The notes under the pieces were generated by a model that was not told where the DNA came from, made no database searches, and saw only the letters and a program-made list of their open reading frames with translations. From assembly GCA_007119095.1 (NCBI GenBank), contig SKQI01000048.1, positions 1 through 29,891 of the forward strand: a DNA stretch of 29,891 nucleotides, read 5' to 3'. A program made the translations under genes and the position numbers. This DNA is from Wenzhouxiangella sp. (GTDB lineage Bacteria; Pseudomonadota; Gammaproteobacteria; Xanthomonadales; Wenzhouxiangellaceae). Shown here piece after piece: positions 1 through 7,996 of the stretch. Each line of letters starts with the position of its first letter. Position 1 is the stretch's first letter.

Positions 1-162
1 GGGCTCCAGCCACTGGCGGAAGATGGTCTGATCGAGCTTCATTCCGGCGGATTCCGCGTCACCAGCAATGGGCTATTGTTTCTGCGCGCCATTGCCAAGG
101 CATTCGACGCCTACCTGCAACCACAAACTCAGGGAAGCGGGCGCTTTTCACGCATCGTCTGA
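1..162 (+). CDS. hemN: Oxygen-independent coproporphyrinogen III oxidase, C-terminal end (partial)
   Basis: The window opens inside a reading frame whose last 53 codons match the C-terminal tail of HemN. The pattern is an 'LxPLAxDGLIEL' helix, a 'VTxxGLLFLRxIxxxFDxYL' segment and a 'RFSRIV' terminus; E. coli HemN ends in a very similar way (FSRVI). HemN is a cytoplasmic radical SAM enzyme that oxidatively decarboxylates coproporphyrinogen III to protoporphyrinogen IX without oxygen. The 4Fe-4S-binding part lies upstream of the window. The gene precedes an FNR-type regulator on the same strand, an arrangement also known from Pseudomonas (hemN next to anr), and HemN is a classic FNR/ANR target. 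The gene is truncated by the window edge, not broken. Confidence 0.85.
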   Translation, partial: GLQPLAEDGLIELHSGGFRVTSNGLLFLRAIAKAFDAYLQPQTQGSGRFSRIV

Positions 163-300
163 TCGGCAATATCTGATCGGCAGAAAGCCTTTGCTTCCGT
201 TCGAGACTGCATTCAACGTAGCTGATATACTTAACGCCGGATTGTTCCATTGCCTTGCTCAGGTGTTGGCGTTAGCAACATTCAGGACGGAAATCGCTCG

Positions 301-1065
301 ATGGCAGACAAACATCTATTGAGGGAGGTCGGACACCTCGAAACACGCTGCGAGGACTGTGCCTTGTTCGGCCTGTGTTTCGCTCAGGATCTTTCCACCG
401 AAGAACGCAGCTTGCTCAACAAGATCCTGAAGCGTCAGCAGCCCGTCGAGCGCAATGAGCATCTGTACCATGGTGGTCAATCTCTAAAAAGCGTCACCGT
501 CGTTCGATCCGGCTCAGTCAAGGCCTACCAACTGTCCAACGATGGTGATGAGATCGTGTCCGGTTTTTATCTGCCCGGAGAAATCATCGGGCTGGACGCG
601 CTGGCCAGCGGCAGGCACCCGGGCGCGGCGGTCGCACTTGAAAACAGCCGCACCTGCGAAATCCCGTTAAAGGAATTCGTCCGTATGCTGCATGGCAGCC
701 CGCGGCTGAATCAGGTCATGTTGAACCTGTTGTCCGAGGAGATGGCTGAAACGCGGGAGCTGCTGCTGGTCGTCGGCCGTCTAGACGCGCGCACGCGAGT
801 CGCGCTGTTTCTGCTGAGCATGTCGCGGCGACTGTCTCGCCGCAACCAGGATCCCGATCAATTTCGCCTGACCATGGACCGCAGAGACATTGCCAATTAC
901 CTTGGCCTGACCATTGAAACCGTGTCGCGCACCCTCAGCGCCCTGCAGCGCGAGCGGGTGATTGAAGTCCGCGGCAAGCTGGTCAACGTGCTGGACCGAA
1001 CCAAGTTACGAGAGCAGGCCGCCAAGACGTTTGAGCCCGGACAGCAACGCCGCTCCGCCGGATAG
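301..1065 (+). CDS. fnr: FNR-type oxygen-sensing transcriptional regulator (Crp/Fnr family)
   Basis: This 254-residue protein has the full FNR layout. It has an N-terminal cysteine cluster (C17, C20, C26) plus a fourth cysteine at C119 in a 'TCEIP' context, matching the four 4Fe-4S ligands of E. coli FNR. A cyclic-nucleotide-fold sensor domain covers roughly 30-150. A winged HTH follows, with the recognition helix 'LGLTIETVSRTL' carrying the E-x-x-S-R signature that reads TTGAT half-sites. The family dimerises when the cluster is intact under anoxia and switches on anaerobic genes. I chose ATG 301 because an AGGACGG-like ribosome site lies about 10 nt upstream; an in-frame ATG at 250 adds 17 residues with no FNR similarity. 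Its neighbour is hemN. No convincing FNR box is visible in the 138-bp gap upstream. Confidence 0.9.
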   Translation: MADKHLLREVGHLETRCEDCALFGLCFAQDLSTEERSLLNKILKRQQPVERNEHLYHGGQSLKSVTVVRSGSVKAYQLSNDGDEIVSGFYLPGEIIGLDALASGRHPGAAVALENSRTCEIPLKEFVRMLHGSPRLNQVMLNLLSEEMAETRELLLVVGRLDARTRVALFLLSMSRRLSRRNQDPDQFRLTMDRRDIANYLGLTIETVSRTLSALQRERVIEVRGKLVNVLDRTKLREQAAKTFEPGQQRRSAG

Positions 1066-1083
1066 CCATCTGACCGGCCAGTC

Positions 1084-3630
1084 TCATTCAGCCGGCATTT
1101 CCGTGGCCCTGACCAACTGGGCGAAGAACAAGGCGTTGGCAAACAGGCGCTCCGTTCCAGCCCAGTAACCTCTGAACAGGTAGTCATCGGCCATGCGGAT
1201 TACCAAGCCCGCACCGTGACGGGTTGCGCTCAGCGCCGGCGTGCCTGCCAGGCGCTCGGCCGTTTCATCGGACAGGAAACCCGAGGCAAGCACATCATCT
1301 GAATAAACGCCGGCGTTGACGTAAGCGTTGTCGACCGTCCGCAGGCGATGACGGCCGCGGCGGAACACAACCTGCTCAGGCTCACTGTAGCCGAAGGCCA
1401 GCGGATGACTGACATCCAGCACGACATTGAGTGCACTGCCGCCGATCAGCTGGCGGGCGAAATCGGCCTGAAAATCGTCGTAGGCACGCCGTTCCGGCAC
1501 CTTGTCGTCGGCATCTGCGTTCAGGGACTCGTCCACGAACGACCAGTCCAGTGACAAACCCTCGACCCAGGCCGAAGCCGAGCGACCCGCGATCAGGATG
1601 CCGCCGTTTCGCACATAAGCGGCCAACCGCTCGGCAACGGTGGGAGGCAGCCATTCATAATTACCATCGGGCAGAATGATATGGCTGTAGTCGCTCAAAT
1701 CCACACGCCACAGGCTGCCGTGTTCCAGCTGCACCAGCGGCATCTTCAGAAAAGTATCGAACCAGTGCCAGATATAGCCGGCATGCGTGGCCCGCAGACC
1801 GGGCCCCACCAGCAGTGCCGGACGCACGGGCTCAAGCACCGGTGCAGACGGCGCGCCCAGATCAGGACCGGTCAGAGCAAGTCCGCCGCTGACCGAGTAC
1901 AAATCAATGCCGTGGTGGTCGGCCAGGTAACCGAGCAGATCGGTCACCGGATCGAGCTGCTGGTCTTGCAGCCCCCGATGGATAACCAGGCTGCCGCGAC
2001 TGAAGTTGCGCTCGCCATCGGAGGTGGCAATGCGCAGCGGATCCCGCGTGACCTGGACCCGATAGCCGGCCTGGAGCAGCGCGGCCAACGCCGCTGGTGC
2101 AGCGTGCTGATCCCAAGCCAACAGCCAGGCCAACCCGTCGGCCTGCGGTCGGATACCGGCAGGCCCGGGCGCAGCCTCCAGGCGGGTACCGGTAGACGGC
2201 GCGCGCCGCACAGCCTCCATCGGCAGTCCGTGCGACATGGCCAGCGGCCAGGTTGAAACATCGTAGAAGGTTTCCATCGGCAGCTCGGCGACCGGCTCCA
2301 GCAGGGAAACAATCAGCCGGTAATGCACTTGGCTGGCAGGGACAAACCAGGCCGCATCGGCCTCGTGCAGGCTGCCGCCAATGCTGACCGGCTCAGACAA
2401 TTCCCGCACCTCGATATCGTGGTCAATCAGCAGGCTGAGCAGGCGCGCAGCCCGCCCCGGGTCGCCACCATCGCCCAGCAGCCAGCCGGCCCGGCGGTCG
2501 GCGCGCGCTTTTTCCCGGGCGCTGGCAAAGAACTCGCGCTGGTAGTCGACCAGTTCATCGGCCAGCGCATGGCTGGCCTGAAGGGTAGACAAGCTGGTTC
2601 GCACCTGGTTGGCCACCGCCTGTGCAAAGGTTCGGGTGCCATACACCGTGTCCTGCAGATGGCCGCGGACCGAGGCCTGCTCGAACAAAATGCCAATACC
2701 GCCGGTCAGATCCGGATAGGTCGACCCTTTGCCCACGTAGTAGTCATCGAACAGCTCGCGGGTGAAGTAGGGCTCACCGGCCTGATCCAGGATGCGGGCA
2801 TGGAACTCGGCGATCTTGCGGGTCAACTCGTAGTTGCGCTCAGGCGTCAGCGGGTTATTGCGCTCGGGCACCCCCGGCTGGAAAAAGTAGGTGGTATTCG
2901 GCCCCATTTCATGAACATCGGTCAGCACGTGCGGACGCCACTGCCGCAGCCAGGCCATGCGCGCCTGCGACTCCGGATGCACCAGCGGCAACCAGTCGCG
3001 ATTCAGATCGAACCAGTAGTAATTGGTGCGTCCGTTCGGCCAGGCCTCATTGTGCTCGCGGTCGGATGGATCAGCCGAAGGATTCTGTCCGCGATGGGAA
3101 TTGACCCAGTGAGCGAAGCGGTCCAGACCGTCCGGGTTGAGCACCGGCTCCATGATGATGATCAAGTCTTCCAGCCAGGCGCTGACCTCGGCATCATCGG
3201 AGGCCGCCAGATACCATGCCGTCAGCGCCGCTGCCGTCGCCGCCGAGGCTTCGTTGCCGTGAACGGCATAGCCCAGCCAGATGACCGGCGGGCCCTCACC
3301 CGACTCGCTGGCAACACGCCGACCCTCGCGCAGCGCGGCAATTTCAGCCAATCGCTCAGGCGCGGCAATGGTCAGCATCTGCAGCGGGCGCAGCCCGTGG
3401 GTCTGGCCGATGGTTTCAATCTCTACCCGTTCTGACGCCGCCGCCAGCCGCTCCAGGTAGCCGGCAATCTGGTCATGCCGAGGATGCCACTGACCGGGTT
3501 CGAACCCCCAGTAATCGGCCGGCGCCGGCACATCATTCCGCGGTTCAAAGCCATCCGGCAATCCCGGTCCCGCCCCCAACACACAGACCGGCGCTAGCAG
3601 CGCCAACAAAGCAAACATCCGAAAAACCAT
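1084..3630 (-). CDS. Secreted M14-family zinc carboxypeptidase with C-terminal amidotransferase-like domain
   Basis: This 848-residue protein begins with a hydrophobic signal peptide (about 1-20). The M14 domain spans about 50-370. Zinc ligands are H124 and E127 in 'HGNE' and H239 in 'DVHEMG', the substrate-binding 'DLNRDW' pair is N209/R210, and the general-base Glu is E316 in 'GILFEQAS'. M14 enzymes remove C-terminal residues from peptides. The C-terminal half includes a flavodoxin/class I amidotransferase-like segment ('LLVGPGL...HIILPDG...YVRNGGILIAG'), as in other roughly 850-aa bacterial M14 proteins. I chose ATG 3630 over the in-frame TTG at 3633 because GGAAGAG lies 9 nt upstream. The gene converges on fnr with an 18-bp gap and diverges from the PEBP gene. 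It is probably a periplasmic or extracellular scavenging peptidase; the exact substrate is unknown. Confidence 0.85.
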   Translation of the reverse strand: MVFRMFALLALLAPVCVLGAGPGLPDGFEPRNDVPAPADYWGFEPGQWHPRHDQIAGYLERLAAASERVEIETIGQTHGLRPLQMLTIAAPERLAEIAALREGRRVASESGEGPPVIWLGYAVHGNEASAATAAALTAWYLAASDDAEVSAWLEDLIIIMEPVLNPDGLDRFAHWVNSHRGQNPSADPSDREHNEAWPNGRTNYYWFDLNRDWLPLVHPESQARMAWLRQWRPHVLTDVHEMGPNTTYFFQPGVPERNNPLTPERNYELTRKIAEFHARILDQAGEPYFTRELFDDYYVGKGSTYPDLTGGIGILFEQASVRGHLQDTVYGTRTFAQAVANQVRTSLSTLQASHALADELVDYQREFFASAREKARADRRAGWLLGDGGDPGRAARLLSLLIDHDIEVRELSEPVSIGGSLHEADAAWFVPASQVHYRLIVSLLEPVAELPMETFYDVSTWPLAMSHGLPMEAVRRAPSTGTRLEAAPGPAGIRPQADGLAWLLAWDQHAAPAALAALLQAGYRVQVTRDPLRIATSDGERNFSRGSLVIHRGLQDQQLDPVTDLLGYLADHHGIDLYSVSGGLALTGPDLGAPSAPVLEPVRPALLVGPGLRATHAGYIWHWFDTFLKMPLVQLEHGSLWRVDLSDYSHIILPDGNYEWLPPTVAERLAAYVRNGGILIAGRSASAWVEGLSLDWSFVDESLNADADDKVPERRAYDDFQADFARQLIGGSALNVVLDVSHPLAFGYSEPEQVVFRRGRHRLRTVDNAYVNAGVYSDDVLASGFLSDETAERLAGTPALSATRHGAGLVIRMADDYLFRGYWAGTERLFANALFFAQLVRATEMPAE

Positions 3631-3763
3631 CAAAAATCACTCTTCCAAGATCCAGAACCAACGCAAGGGTACCCCATCCAGATCAAACTGCTCTTGCCTT
3701 TTCCCTACTCCCTTTCACCCTTCAGTTATCCTTTCAATCTCACTGACCACAAAGGAACCCACC

Positions 3764-4393
3764 ATGAAGCTGACCTCGACCGATCTGCAAAACAATGCCG
3801 CCATCGATCCGCGCTTCGCATTCGGCAAGCCGGATGCCGATCAGCACATGGCGCTGTCAGACAACTTAAGCCCGCACCTGGCCTGGTCAGGCGCTCCGGC
3901 CGGCACCCAATCCTTTGTGCTGCTATGCATGGATCCGGATGTTCCCTCTGTTGCCGATGATGTCAACCAGGAAGGAAAGGTATTGCCGGCCGACATGCCC
4001 AGGGTGGATTTCTGTCACTGGGCCATGGTGGACATTGGCACCGACATCACCGAACTGGCCACCGGCGCCTGCAGCCAGGGCGTTACCGTCAAGGGCAAGC
4101 AAAACCCGCCCGGACCGGCCGGTGCCCGCCAGGGCCTGAACGACTACACCGGCTTCATGGCCGGCAACCCGGATATGGCCGGCGACTACTTCGGCTACGA
4201 CGGCCCCTGCCCGCCCTGGAACGACGAGCGCCTGCATCACTATGTGTTTACTGTTTATGCCCTGGACGTGGAAAAGCTGGACCTGCCGGACAAGTTCACC
4301 GGCCAGGATGTGCAAAAGGCCATGGAAGGGCATGTGCTGGCTGAAGATAGTTTGACGGGGACTTATACGTTGAATCCAGATTTTTCGGGGTAA
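3764..4393 (+). CDS. YbhB/YbcL-type phosphatidylethanolamine-binding (PEBP) family protein
   Basis: The 209-residue protein carries the PEBP hallmarks in order: 'SPHLAWSGAPAG', 'MDPDVPS', 'FCHWAMVDI', 'GYDGPCPPWNDERLHHYVFTVYALD', and a C-terminal 'AMEGHVLAEDSLTGTY' helix. These build the conserved anion-binding pocket of the Raf-kinase-inhibitor-like family. Bacterial members have no firmly established general function. No signal peptide is visible, so it is probably cytoplasmic. It is slightly longer than E. coli YbhB (158 aa) because of an insertion around residues 65-80 and a longer N-terminus. AAAGGAA lies about 9 nt before the ATG. The gene appears monocistronic, divergent from the M14 peptidase. 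Confidence 0.88.
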   Translation: MKLTSTDLQNNAAIDPRFAFGKPDADQHMALSDNLSPHLAWSGAPAGTQSFVLLCMDPDVPSVADDVNQEGKVLPADMPRVDFCHWAMVDIGTDITELATGACSQGVTVKGKQNPPGPAGARQGLNDYTGFMAGNPDMAGDYFGYDGPCPPWNDERLHHYVFTVYALDVEKLDLPDKFTGQDVQKAMEGHVLAEDSLTGTYTLNPDFSG

Positions 4394-4430
4394 GGTTTTT
4401 TAACCACGGAAAACACGGATATAAAAAATA

Positions 4431-4461
4431 GGGGTGAAGGGGGAGGGGTGAGGGGTGAGGG
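4431..4461 (+). repeat. G-rich tract with G-quadruplex potential
   Basis: Five runs of three to five G (4431-4434, 4439-4443, 4445-4448, 4452-4455, 4459-4461) are separated by loops of only 1-4 nt (TGAA, A, TGA, TGA). This fits the G3+N1-7 quadruplex pattern with one run to spare. It begins 38 nt after the PEBP stop and is built of GGGGTGA-like units, so it may also be a short tandem repeat. Confidence 0.6.
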
Positions 4462-4519
4462 TGGACGCGATGGTTGGGCGGGCATTTCTTGCCCCTTCCT
4501 CCCAACTCTCGCAGCGGGG

Positions 4520-4719
4520 GGGTATCTGCCAGCTCGCGGCCTGACCGGGTGCGGAGGATGGCGACAAGCTTGCCCCGAGCCGTCACCAAACGACCAAGCC
4601 CGATCGAAGCCCCCGCGATAAGAGACTCACTGAGTCAACCCTACCGGACCCAAGGCCACCAAAATCAAGCCCATCGGCAAAGCCGCTCACCCGGTCAGGC
4701 CGTGAGCTGGCGGATACCC
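4520..4719. repeat. 200-bp element bounded by 32-bp inverted repeats (MITE-like or large hairpin)
   Basis: The left arm 4520-4551 and right arm 4688-4719 are inverted copies matching at 30 of 32 positions, enclosing 136 bp with no coding potential. Both mismatches become G.U wobbles if the plus strand is transcribed, so a plus-strand RNA could form an uninterrupted 32-bp stem; the opposite RNA would have A.C mismatches. No target-site duplication is obvious. Candidates are a miniature transposable element, a repeat family dispersed in this genome, or a structured RNA. Confidence 0.6.
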
Positions 4720-4838
4720 GCCGATGCCCCTCCCAACCCAACCCCAACTGCTCAACTTCTAAACAACTACTGTTGACTATCTGAGCAACCGCAAAAACCA
4801 CCCCGCGCCAAGTCCCTGATTTTTATGCGGCGCACTAC

Positions 4839-4854
4839 TGGCGCGAATCTTGCT
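4839..4854 (+). promoter_or_regulatory. Sigma-54 (-24/-12) promoter for glnA
   Basis: The sequence TGGCGCGAATCTTGCT matches the consensus TGGCACG-N4-TTGCW with one mismatch. The invariant GG (4840-4841) and GC (4852-4853) are exactly 10 nt apart. It lies 44 bp before the glnA ATG and predicts a start site near 4865. NtrC, encoded downstream, is the expected activator. Confidence 0.85.
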
Positions 4855-4897
4855 TTACTAACGGCGTGTCTCAACCCAAACCAAGGACGCGTACAAC

Positions 4898-6307
4898 ATG
4901 ACGCCCAATGAAGTTCTGAAGAAGATCCGCGACGAAGAAATCGAGTTTGTCGATTTCCGCTTTGCCAACACCCTCGGCAAGGAACAGCATGTCACCGTGC
5001 CGGCTTCCGCAGTCGACGAAGAGCTGCTGACCGACGGCAAGATGTTCGACGGATCATCCATCGTCGGCTGGAAAGGCATCAATGACTCCGACATGGTGCT
5101 GATGCCGGATACCGAAGCCACTTTTCTTGACCCGTTCTCCGAGCACAAGACCCTGAATGTCAACTGCGACATTCTCGAGCCTGCAACCATGCAGCCCTAC
5201 ACGCGCTGTCCGCGCTCGCTGGCCAAGCGCGCCGAGGCGTACCTGAAGTCCAGTGGCGTAGCTGACGTCGCCTATTTTGGCCCGGAACCCGAGTTTTTCG
5301 TTTTCGACAGCGTCCGCTGGAAAAACGACATCTCCGGCGCATTCTTCTCCATTGATGCCGAGGAAGCCGCCTGGAACACCAGCAAAAAATACGAAGGCGG
5401 CAACCATGGCCATCGCCCGAAGGTCAAGGGCGGTTATTTCCCCGTGCCGCCGGTGGACGGTCTGAATGACCTGCGCAGCCTGATGTGCGCCACCCTGGAA
5501 GCGATTGGAATCCCGGTCGAAGTACATCACCATGAAGTCGGCACCGCCGGTCAGTGCGAAATCGGCACCCGCTTCAACTCGCTGACACGCAAGGCAGACG
5601 AGCTTTTGATGATGAAGTACGTCGTTCAGAACGTGGCTCACATGCATGGTCGCACAGCCACCTTCATGCCCAAACCGCTGGTCGGCGATAACGGCTCCGG
5701 CATGCACGTCCACCAGTCACTGGCCAAGGATGGTACCAACCTGTTCGCCGGCGACGGCTACGGTGGCTTGAGCGAGACCGCCTTGCACTATGTCGGCGGC
5801 ATCTTCAAGCATGCTCGCGCCATCAACGCCTTCTCCAACTCCACCACCAACAGCTACAAGCGTCTGGTCCCGGGCTTCGAAGCCCCGGTAGTCCTGGCCT
5901 ACTCGGCCCGCAACCGCTCGGCATCCTGCCGCGTGCCGTGGGTGCCGAGTGACAAGGCCCGCCGCATTGAAGTCCGTTTCGGCGATCCGGCTGGCAACCC
6001 CTACCTGACCTTCGCTGCAATGATGATGGCCGGCATTGACGGCATCATCAACAAGATCGATCCGGGCGCACCGATGGACAAGGATCTTTACGACCTGCCG
6101 CCTGAAGAAGAACGCGACCTGCCGCGCGTCTGCCACGCTCTGGACCAGGCGCTGGAAGCGTTGGATGCCGACCGCGACTTCCTCAAGGCCGGCGACGTCT
6201 TTTCTGACGACCTGATCGACGGCTACATTGCCTTGAAGATGCAGGAAGTGACTCGCTTCCGCATGTCCACCCACCCGGTGGAATTCGATATGTACTACTC
6301 CTCCTGA
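4898..6307 (+). CDS. glnA: Type I glutamine synthetase
   Basis: The 469-residue protein has the length of enterobacterial GlnA (GSI-beta). It makes glutamine from glutamate, ammonia and ATP as a cytoplasmic dodecamer. Visible signatures are 'FDGSSIVGWKGINDSDM' (beta-grasp), 'GPEPEFFVFD' and 'GQCEIGTRF' (metal ligands), 'FMPKPLVGDNGSGMHVHQS' (ATP-binding), 'NSTTNSYKRLVPG' (glutamate flap), and 'SCRVPWV'. The adenylylation site is Y398 in 'LYDLPPEE', so activity is expected to be controlled by GlnE. An AAGGA site precedes the ATG. A sigma-54 promoter lies upstream and a strong terminator follows, so it is probably its own transcription unit, separate from ntrBC. Confidence 0.98.
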   Translation: MTPNEVLKKIRDEEIEFVDFRFANTLGKEQHVTVPASAVDEELLTDGKMFDGSSIVGWKGINDSDMVLMPDTEATFLDPFSEHKTLNVNCDILEPATMQPYTRCPRSLAKRAEAYLKSSGVADVAYFGPEPEFFVFDSVRWKNDISGAFFSIDAEEAAWNTSKKYEGGNHGHRPKVKGGYFPVPPVDGLNDLRSLMCATLEAIGIPVEVHHHEVGTAGQCEIGTRFNSLTRKADELLMMKYVVQNVAHMHGRTATFMPKPLVGDNGSGMHVHQSLAKDGTNLFAGDGYGGLSETALHYVGGIFKHARAINAFSNSTTNSYKRLVPGFEAPVVLAYSARNRSASCRVPWVPSDKARRIEVRFGDPAGNPYLTFAAMMMAGIDGIINKIDPGAPMDKDLYDLPPEEERDLPRVCHALDQALEALDADRDFLKAGDVFSDDLIDGYIALKMQEVTRFRMSTHPVEFDMYYSS

Positions 6308-6342
6308 CCTCTACCCCGAAGCGTCTGTATTGGAGGATCTTT

Positions 6343-6369
6343 GGCCGGGCACATGCCCGGCCTTTTTTT
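6343..6369 (+). terminator. Rho-independent terminator after glnA
   Basis: A perfect 8-bp stem (GGCCGGGC / GCCCGGCC) with an ACAT loop is followed at once by seven T (6363-6369). It starts 36 bp after the glnA stop. Confidence 0.93.
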
Positions 6370-6409
6370 ATGGAAGAACGGGAAGTGAAAAAGGCAGCAT
6401 TTCGCCGGC

Positions 6410-6440
6410 TTGGGCTGTCAAAACGGCTTTGCTCTACAAT
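6410..6440 (+). promoter_or_regulatory. Possible sigma-70 promoter for the DUF4124-ntrBC operon
   Basis: A good -10 box TACAAT (6435-6440) lies 30 bp before the DUF4124 ATG, with a weak -35 TTGGGC (6410-6415) at a long 19-bp spacing. Something must drive this operon after the glnA terminator, and this is the best candidate seen. Confidence 0.35.
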
Positions 6441-6470
6441 GACGAATGCGACTTGCTACTGGACCTGACC

Positions 6471-6962
6471 ATGAGATATCTGATTATTTTGTTCGCCCTG
6501 CTCGTAATCAGCCTGCCACTGGCGGCCCAGCCCATTTACAAGGTCGTCGACGAGCACGGCAATGTTACCTACACGGATCAAAAGCCCAGCGACGATGCCC
6601 GACCGATGGACCTGCCCGAAATCAACGTCCTGGGCTCAGACACCGATGACGTTGCGGTCGTCGAGCCCGATCAAGCGCTTGACTCGCCCGGGCTGAACTT
6701 CCGCATCCTTTCGCCGGAAAACGAAGAGCGCATCATCACCGATGGAGATACCGTGGGCATCAGCCTGGGCAGCGACATTCAGATACCGCCCACGGCCATG
6801 ATTGTTCTTTACGTGAACGAGATTGCACAGGCGCCGATCCAGAGCATGGATGCACAGATCGAGTCGCTGGATCCCGGCGAACACAGCTTCAGAGCCGAGC
6901 TGCAAACCTCGAGCGGACGGGTACTCGCAGAGACCGAAACCATCACTTTCTTCAAGGAATAG
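6471..6962 (+). CDS. DUF4124 domain-containing exported protein
   Basis: This 163-residue protein starts with a signal peptide (about 1-19, ending '...LPLAAQ'). The DUF4124 signature follows: 'PIYKVVDEHGNVTYTDQKPSDDARP', the 'YKxxDxxGxxxYTDxP' motif of small envelope proteins of unknown function. The C-terminal half (about 75-160) reads like a beta-sandwich domain ('FRILSPENEERIITDGD', 'GEHSFRAELQTSSGRVLAETETITF'). I chose ATG 6471 because it opens the signal peptide; the frame runs back to 6330 through the terminator zone. It lies 11 bp upstream of ntrB with no promoter between, so it is probably co-transcribed with ntrBC. DUF4124 proteins between glnA and ntrB occur in other gammaproteobacteria as I recall, but no role in nitrogen control has been shown. 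Confidence 0.8.
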   Translation: MRYLIILFALLVISLPLAAQPIYKVVDEHGNVTYTDQKPSDDARPMDLPEINVLGSDTDDVAVVEPDQALDSPGLNFRILSPENEERIITDGDTVGISLGSDIQIPPTAMIVLYVNEIAQAPIQSMDAQIESLDPGEHSFRAELQTSSGRVLAETETITFFKE

Positions 6963-6973
6963 TCCCTGACCCG

Positions 6974-7996
6974 GTGCTGACACCAGTCGATCCGAACGAC
7001 CTGGTGACCGGCCTGATTCGCGTCGACTCGGTCGGCCAGGTCAGCTGGTTGAACCAGGCAGCAGCCAGCCTGCTGGGCAAACGCACGCGTGATTTGATCA
7101 ACCTGGACCTGGGCGAGCTGTCACCGTCGCTGGCCAGCTGGCGCCGGCAAGTCGCCGATCATGGCCGCACCATCCAGGTTTCCGAGAGCGGCCTGGAAGG
7201 CAGCAGTCAACCAGTTGATGCTACTCTGCAAGCTGCCGGCGATGATGTACTGATCGAGCTTCACCCCTTGACCGAACGACTTCGCCAACGCGAAATGACC
7301 GAGCGCGTCGATCGCCAGCAAGCACTGACCATGCTCAGCCGCGCCCTGGCTCACGAATTGCGCAACCCGCTGGCTGGTGTCCGCGGCGCAGCCCAACTGA
7401 TCGCAGCCAGCAGTCCCGACGACGCGCACATACGCCATGCCAGCATGATCCAGCGCGAAGTTGATCGGATCACCGCCCTGATCAACGATTTTGCCGGCGA
7501 TGGGGAAGCGGCGATGACATCGACCAATCTGCACCGGGTACTCGACGAAGCCGCTGACCTGGTAATGGCCGAACATCATGGACATTTGCTGATGGAGCGG
7601 CGGTTCGATCCCAGCATTCCAGAAATCCTGGCTGACAACGGTGCCCTGCGTCAGTTGTTTCTGAACCTGCTGCGCAACGCTGCCCAGGCCGGCGCCGGTC
7701 AGTTGATCCTGAGCAGCGCCATCGAGCATCACTCGCCGCTGGTTGACGAGCCTGCCCGGCATGCCGTTCGCATCGACATTGACGACGACGGCCCCGGCGT
7801 ACCCGAGTCGATCAAGGATCGACTGTTTCTGCCCCTGGTCACCGGCAGCGAATCCGGGTCAGGCTTTGGCCTGGCCCTGGCCCAGCAGATTGCGCGTCGT
7901 CACGGGGGGCTGATTGAACATATCGAATGCGCCACCGGCTGTCGTTTTCGCGTGCGCCTGCCACTGATCCAGGCCAAGGAATCTGCCCATGACTGA
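6974..7996 (+). CDS. ntrB: Nitrogen regulation sensor histidine kinase NtrB (NRII)
   Basis: The 340-residue cytoplasmic kinase begins with GTG. An N-terminal PAS domain (about 8-105) leads into the dimerisation and phosphotransfer helix 'ALAHELRNPLAGVRGAAQL' with H127 as phosphoacceptor. The ATPase domain shows the N box 'LFLNLLRNAAQAG', G1 'DDDGPGVPESI', and F/G2 'LFLPLVTGSESGSGFGLALAQQI'. The family phosphorylates NtrC when nitrogen is short and dephosphorylates it when PII binds. No transmembrane segment is present, as expected. Its stop overlaps the ntrC start by 8 nt, indicating translational coupling. No glnB or glnK is in the window. Confidence 0.95.
   Translation: MLTPVDPNDLVTGLIRVDSVGQVSWLNQAAASLLGKRTRDLINLDLGELSPSLASWRRQVADHGRTIQVSESGLEGSSQPVDATLQAAGDDVLIELHPLTERLRQREMTERVDRQQALTMLSRALAHELRNPLAGVRGAAQLIAASSPDDAHIRHASMIQREVDRITALINDFAGDGEAAMTSTNLHRVLDEAADLVMAEHHGHLLMERRFDPSIPEILADNGALRQLFLNLLRNAAQAGAGQLILSSAIEHHSPLVDEPARHAVRIDIDDDGPGVPESIKDRLFLPLVTGSESGSGFGLALAQQIARRHGGLIEHIECATGCRFRVRLPLIQAKESAHD

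Larger units (their letters stand above)
4394..4897. other. 504-bp intergenic region upstream of glnA
   Basis: No credible gene lies here; the short frames present have poor composition and no family resemblance. From left to right the stretch holds a T-run and a 'CCACGGAAAACACGGA' motif just after the PEBP stop, a G-rich tract (4431-4461), a 200-bp inverted-repeat element (4520-4719), a perfect 6+6 palindrome 'GACTCACTGAGTC' (4623-4635) inside it, and a sigma-54 promoter (4839-4854) close to the glnA start. NtrC sites for glnA would be expected around 4700-4790, but I could not find a convincing one. Confidence 0.7.

Noticed and set aside
163..300. Search for an FNR box (TTGAT-N4-ATCAA) upstream of fnr
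   Set aside because: Only isolated GATC/TGAT fragments occur; nothing matches both half-sites with correct spacing.
2323..3435. A 370-codon plus-strand open frame opposite the M14 peptidase
   Set aside because: The opposite strand holds all M14 catalytic residues; this frame has low-complexity composition and no recognisable domain.
4397..4420. 'TTAACCACGGAAAACACGGA' motif as a mobile element end
   Set aside because: It resembles intergenic motifs I recall from other genomes, but with one copy here and no inverted partner it cannot be assigned.
4474..4801. Short frames in the glnA upstream region containing the shared string SASSRPDR on opposite strands
   Set aside because: The shared peptide comes from reading both arms of the inverted repeat; there is no evidence of real genes.
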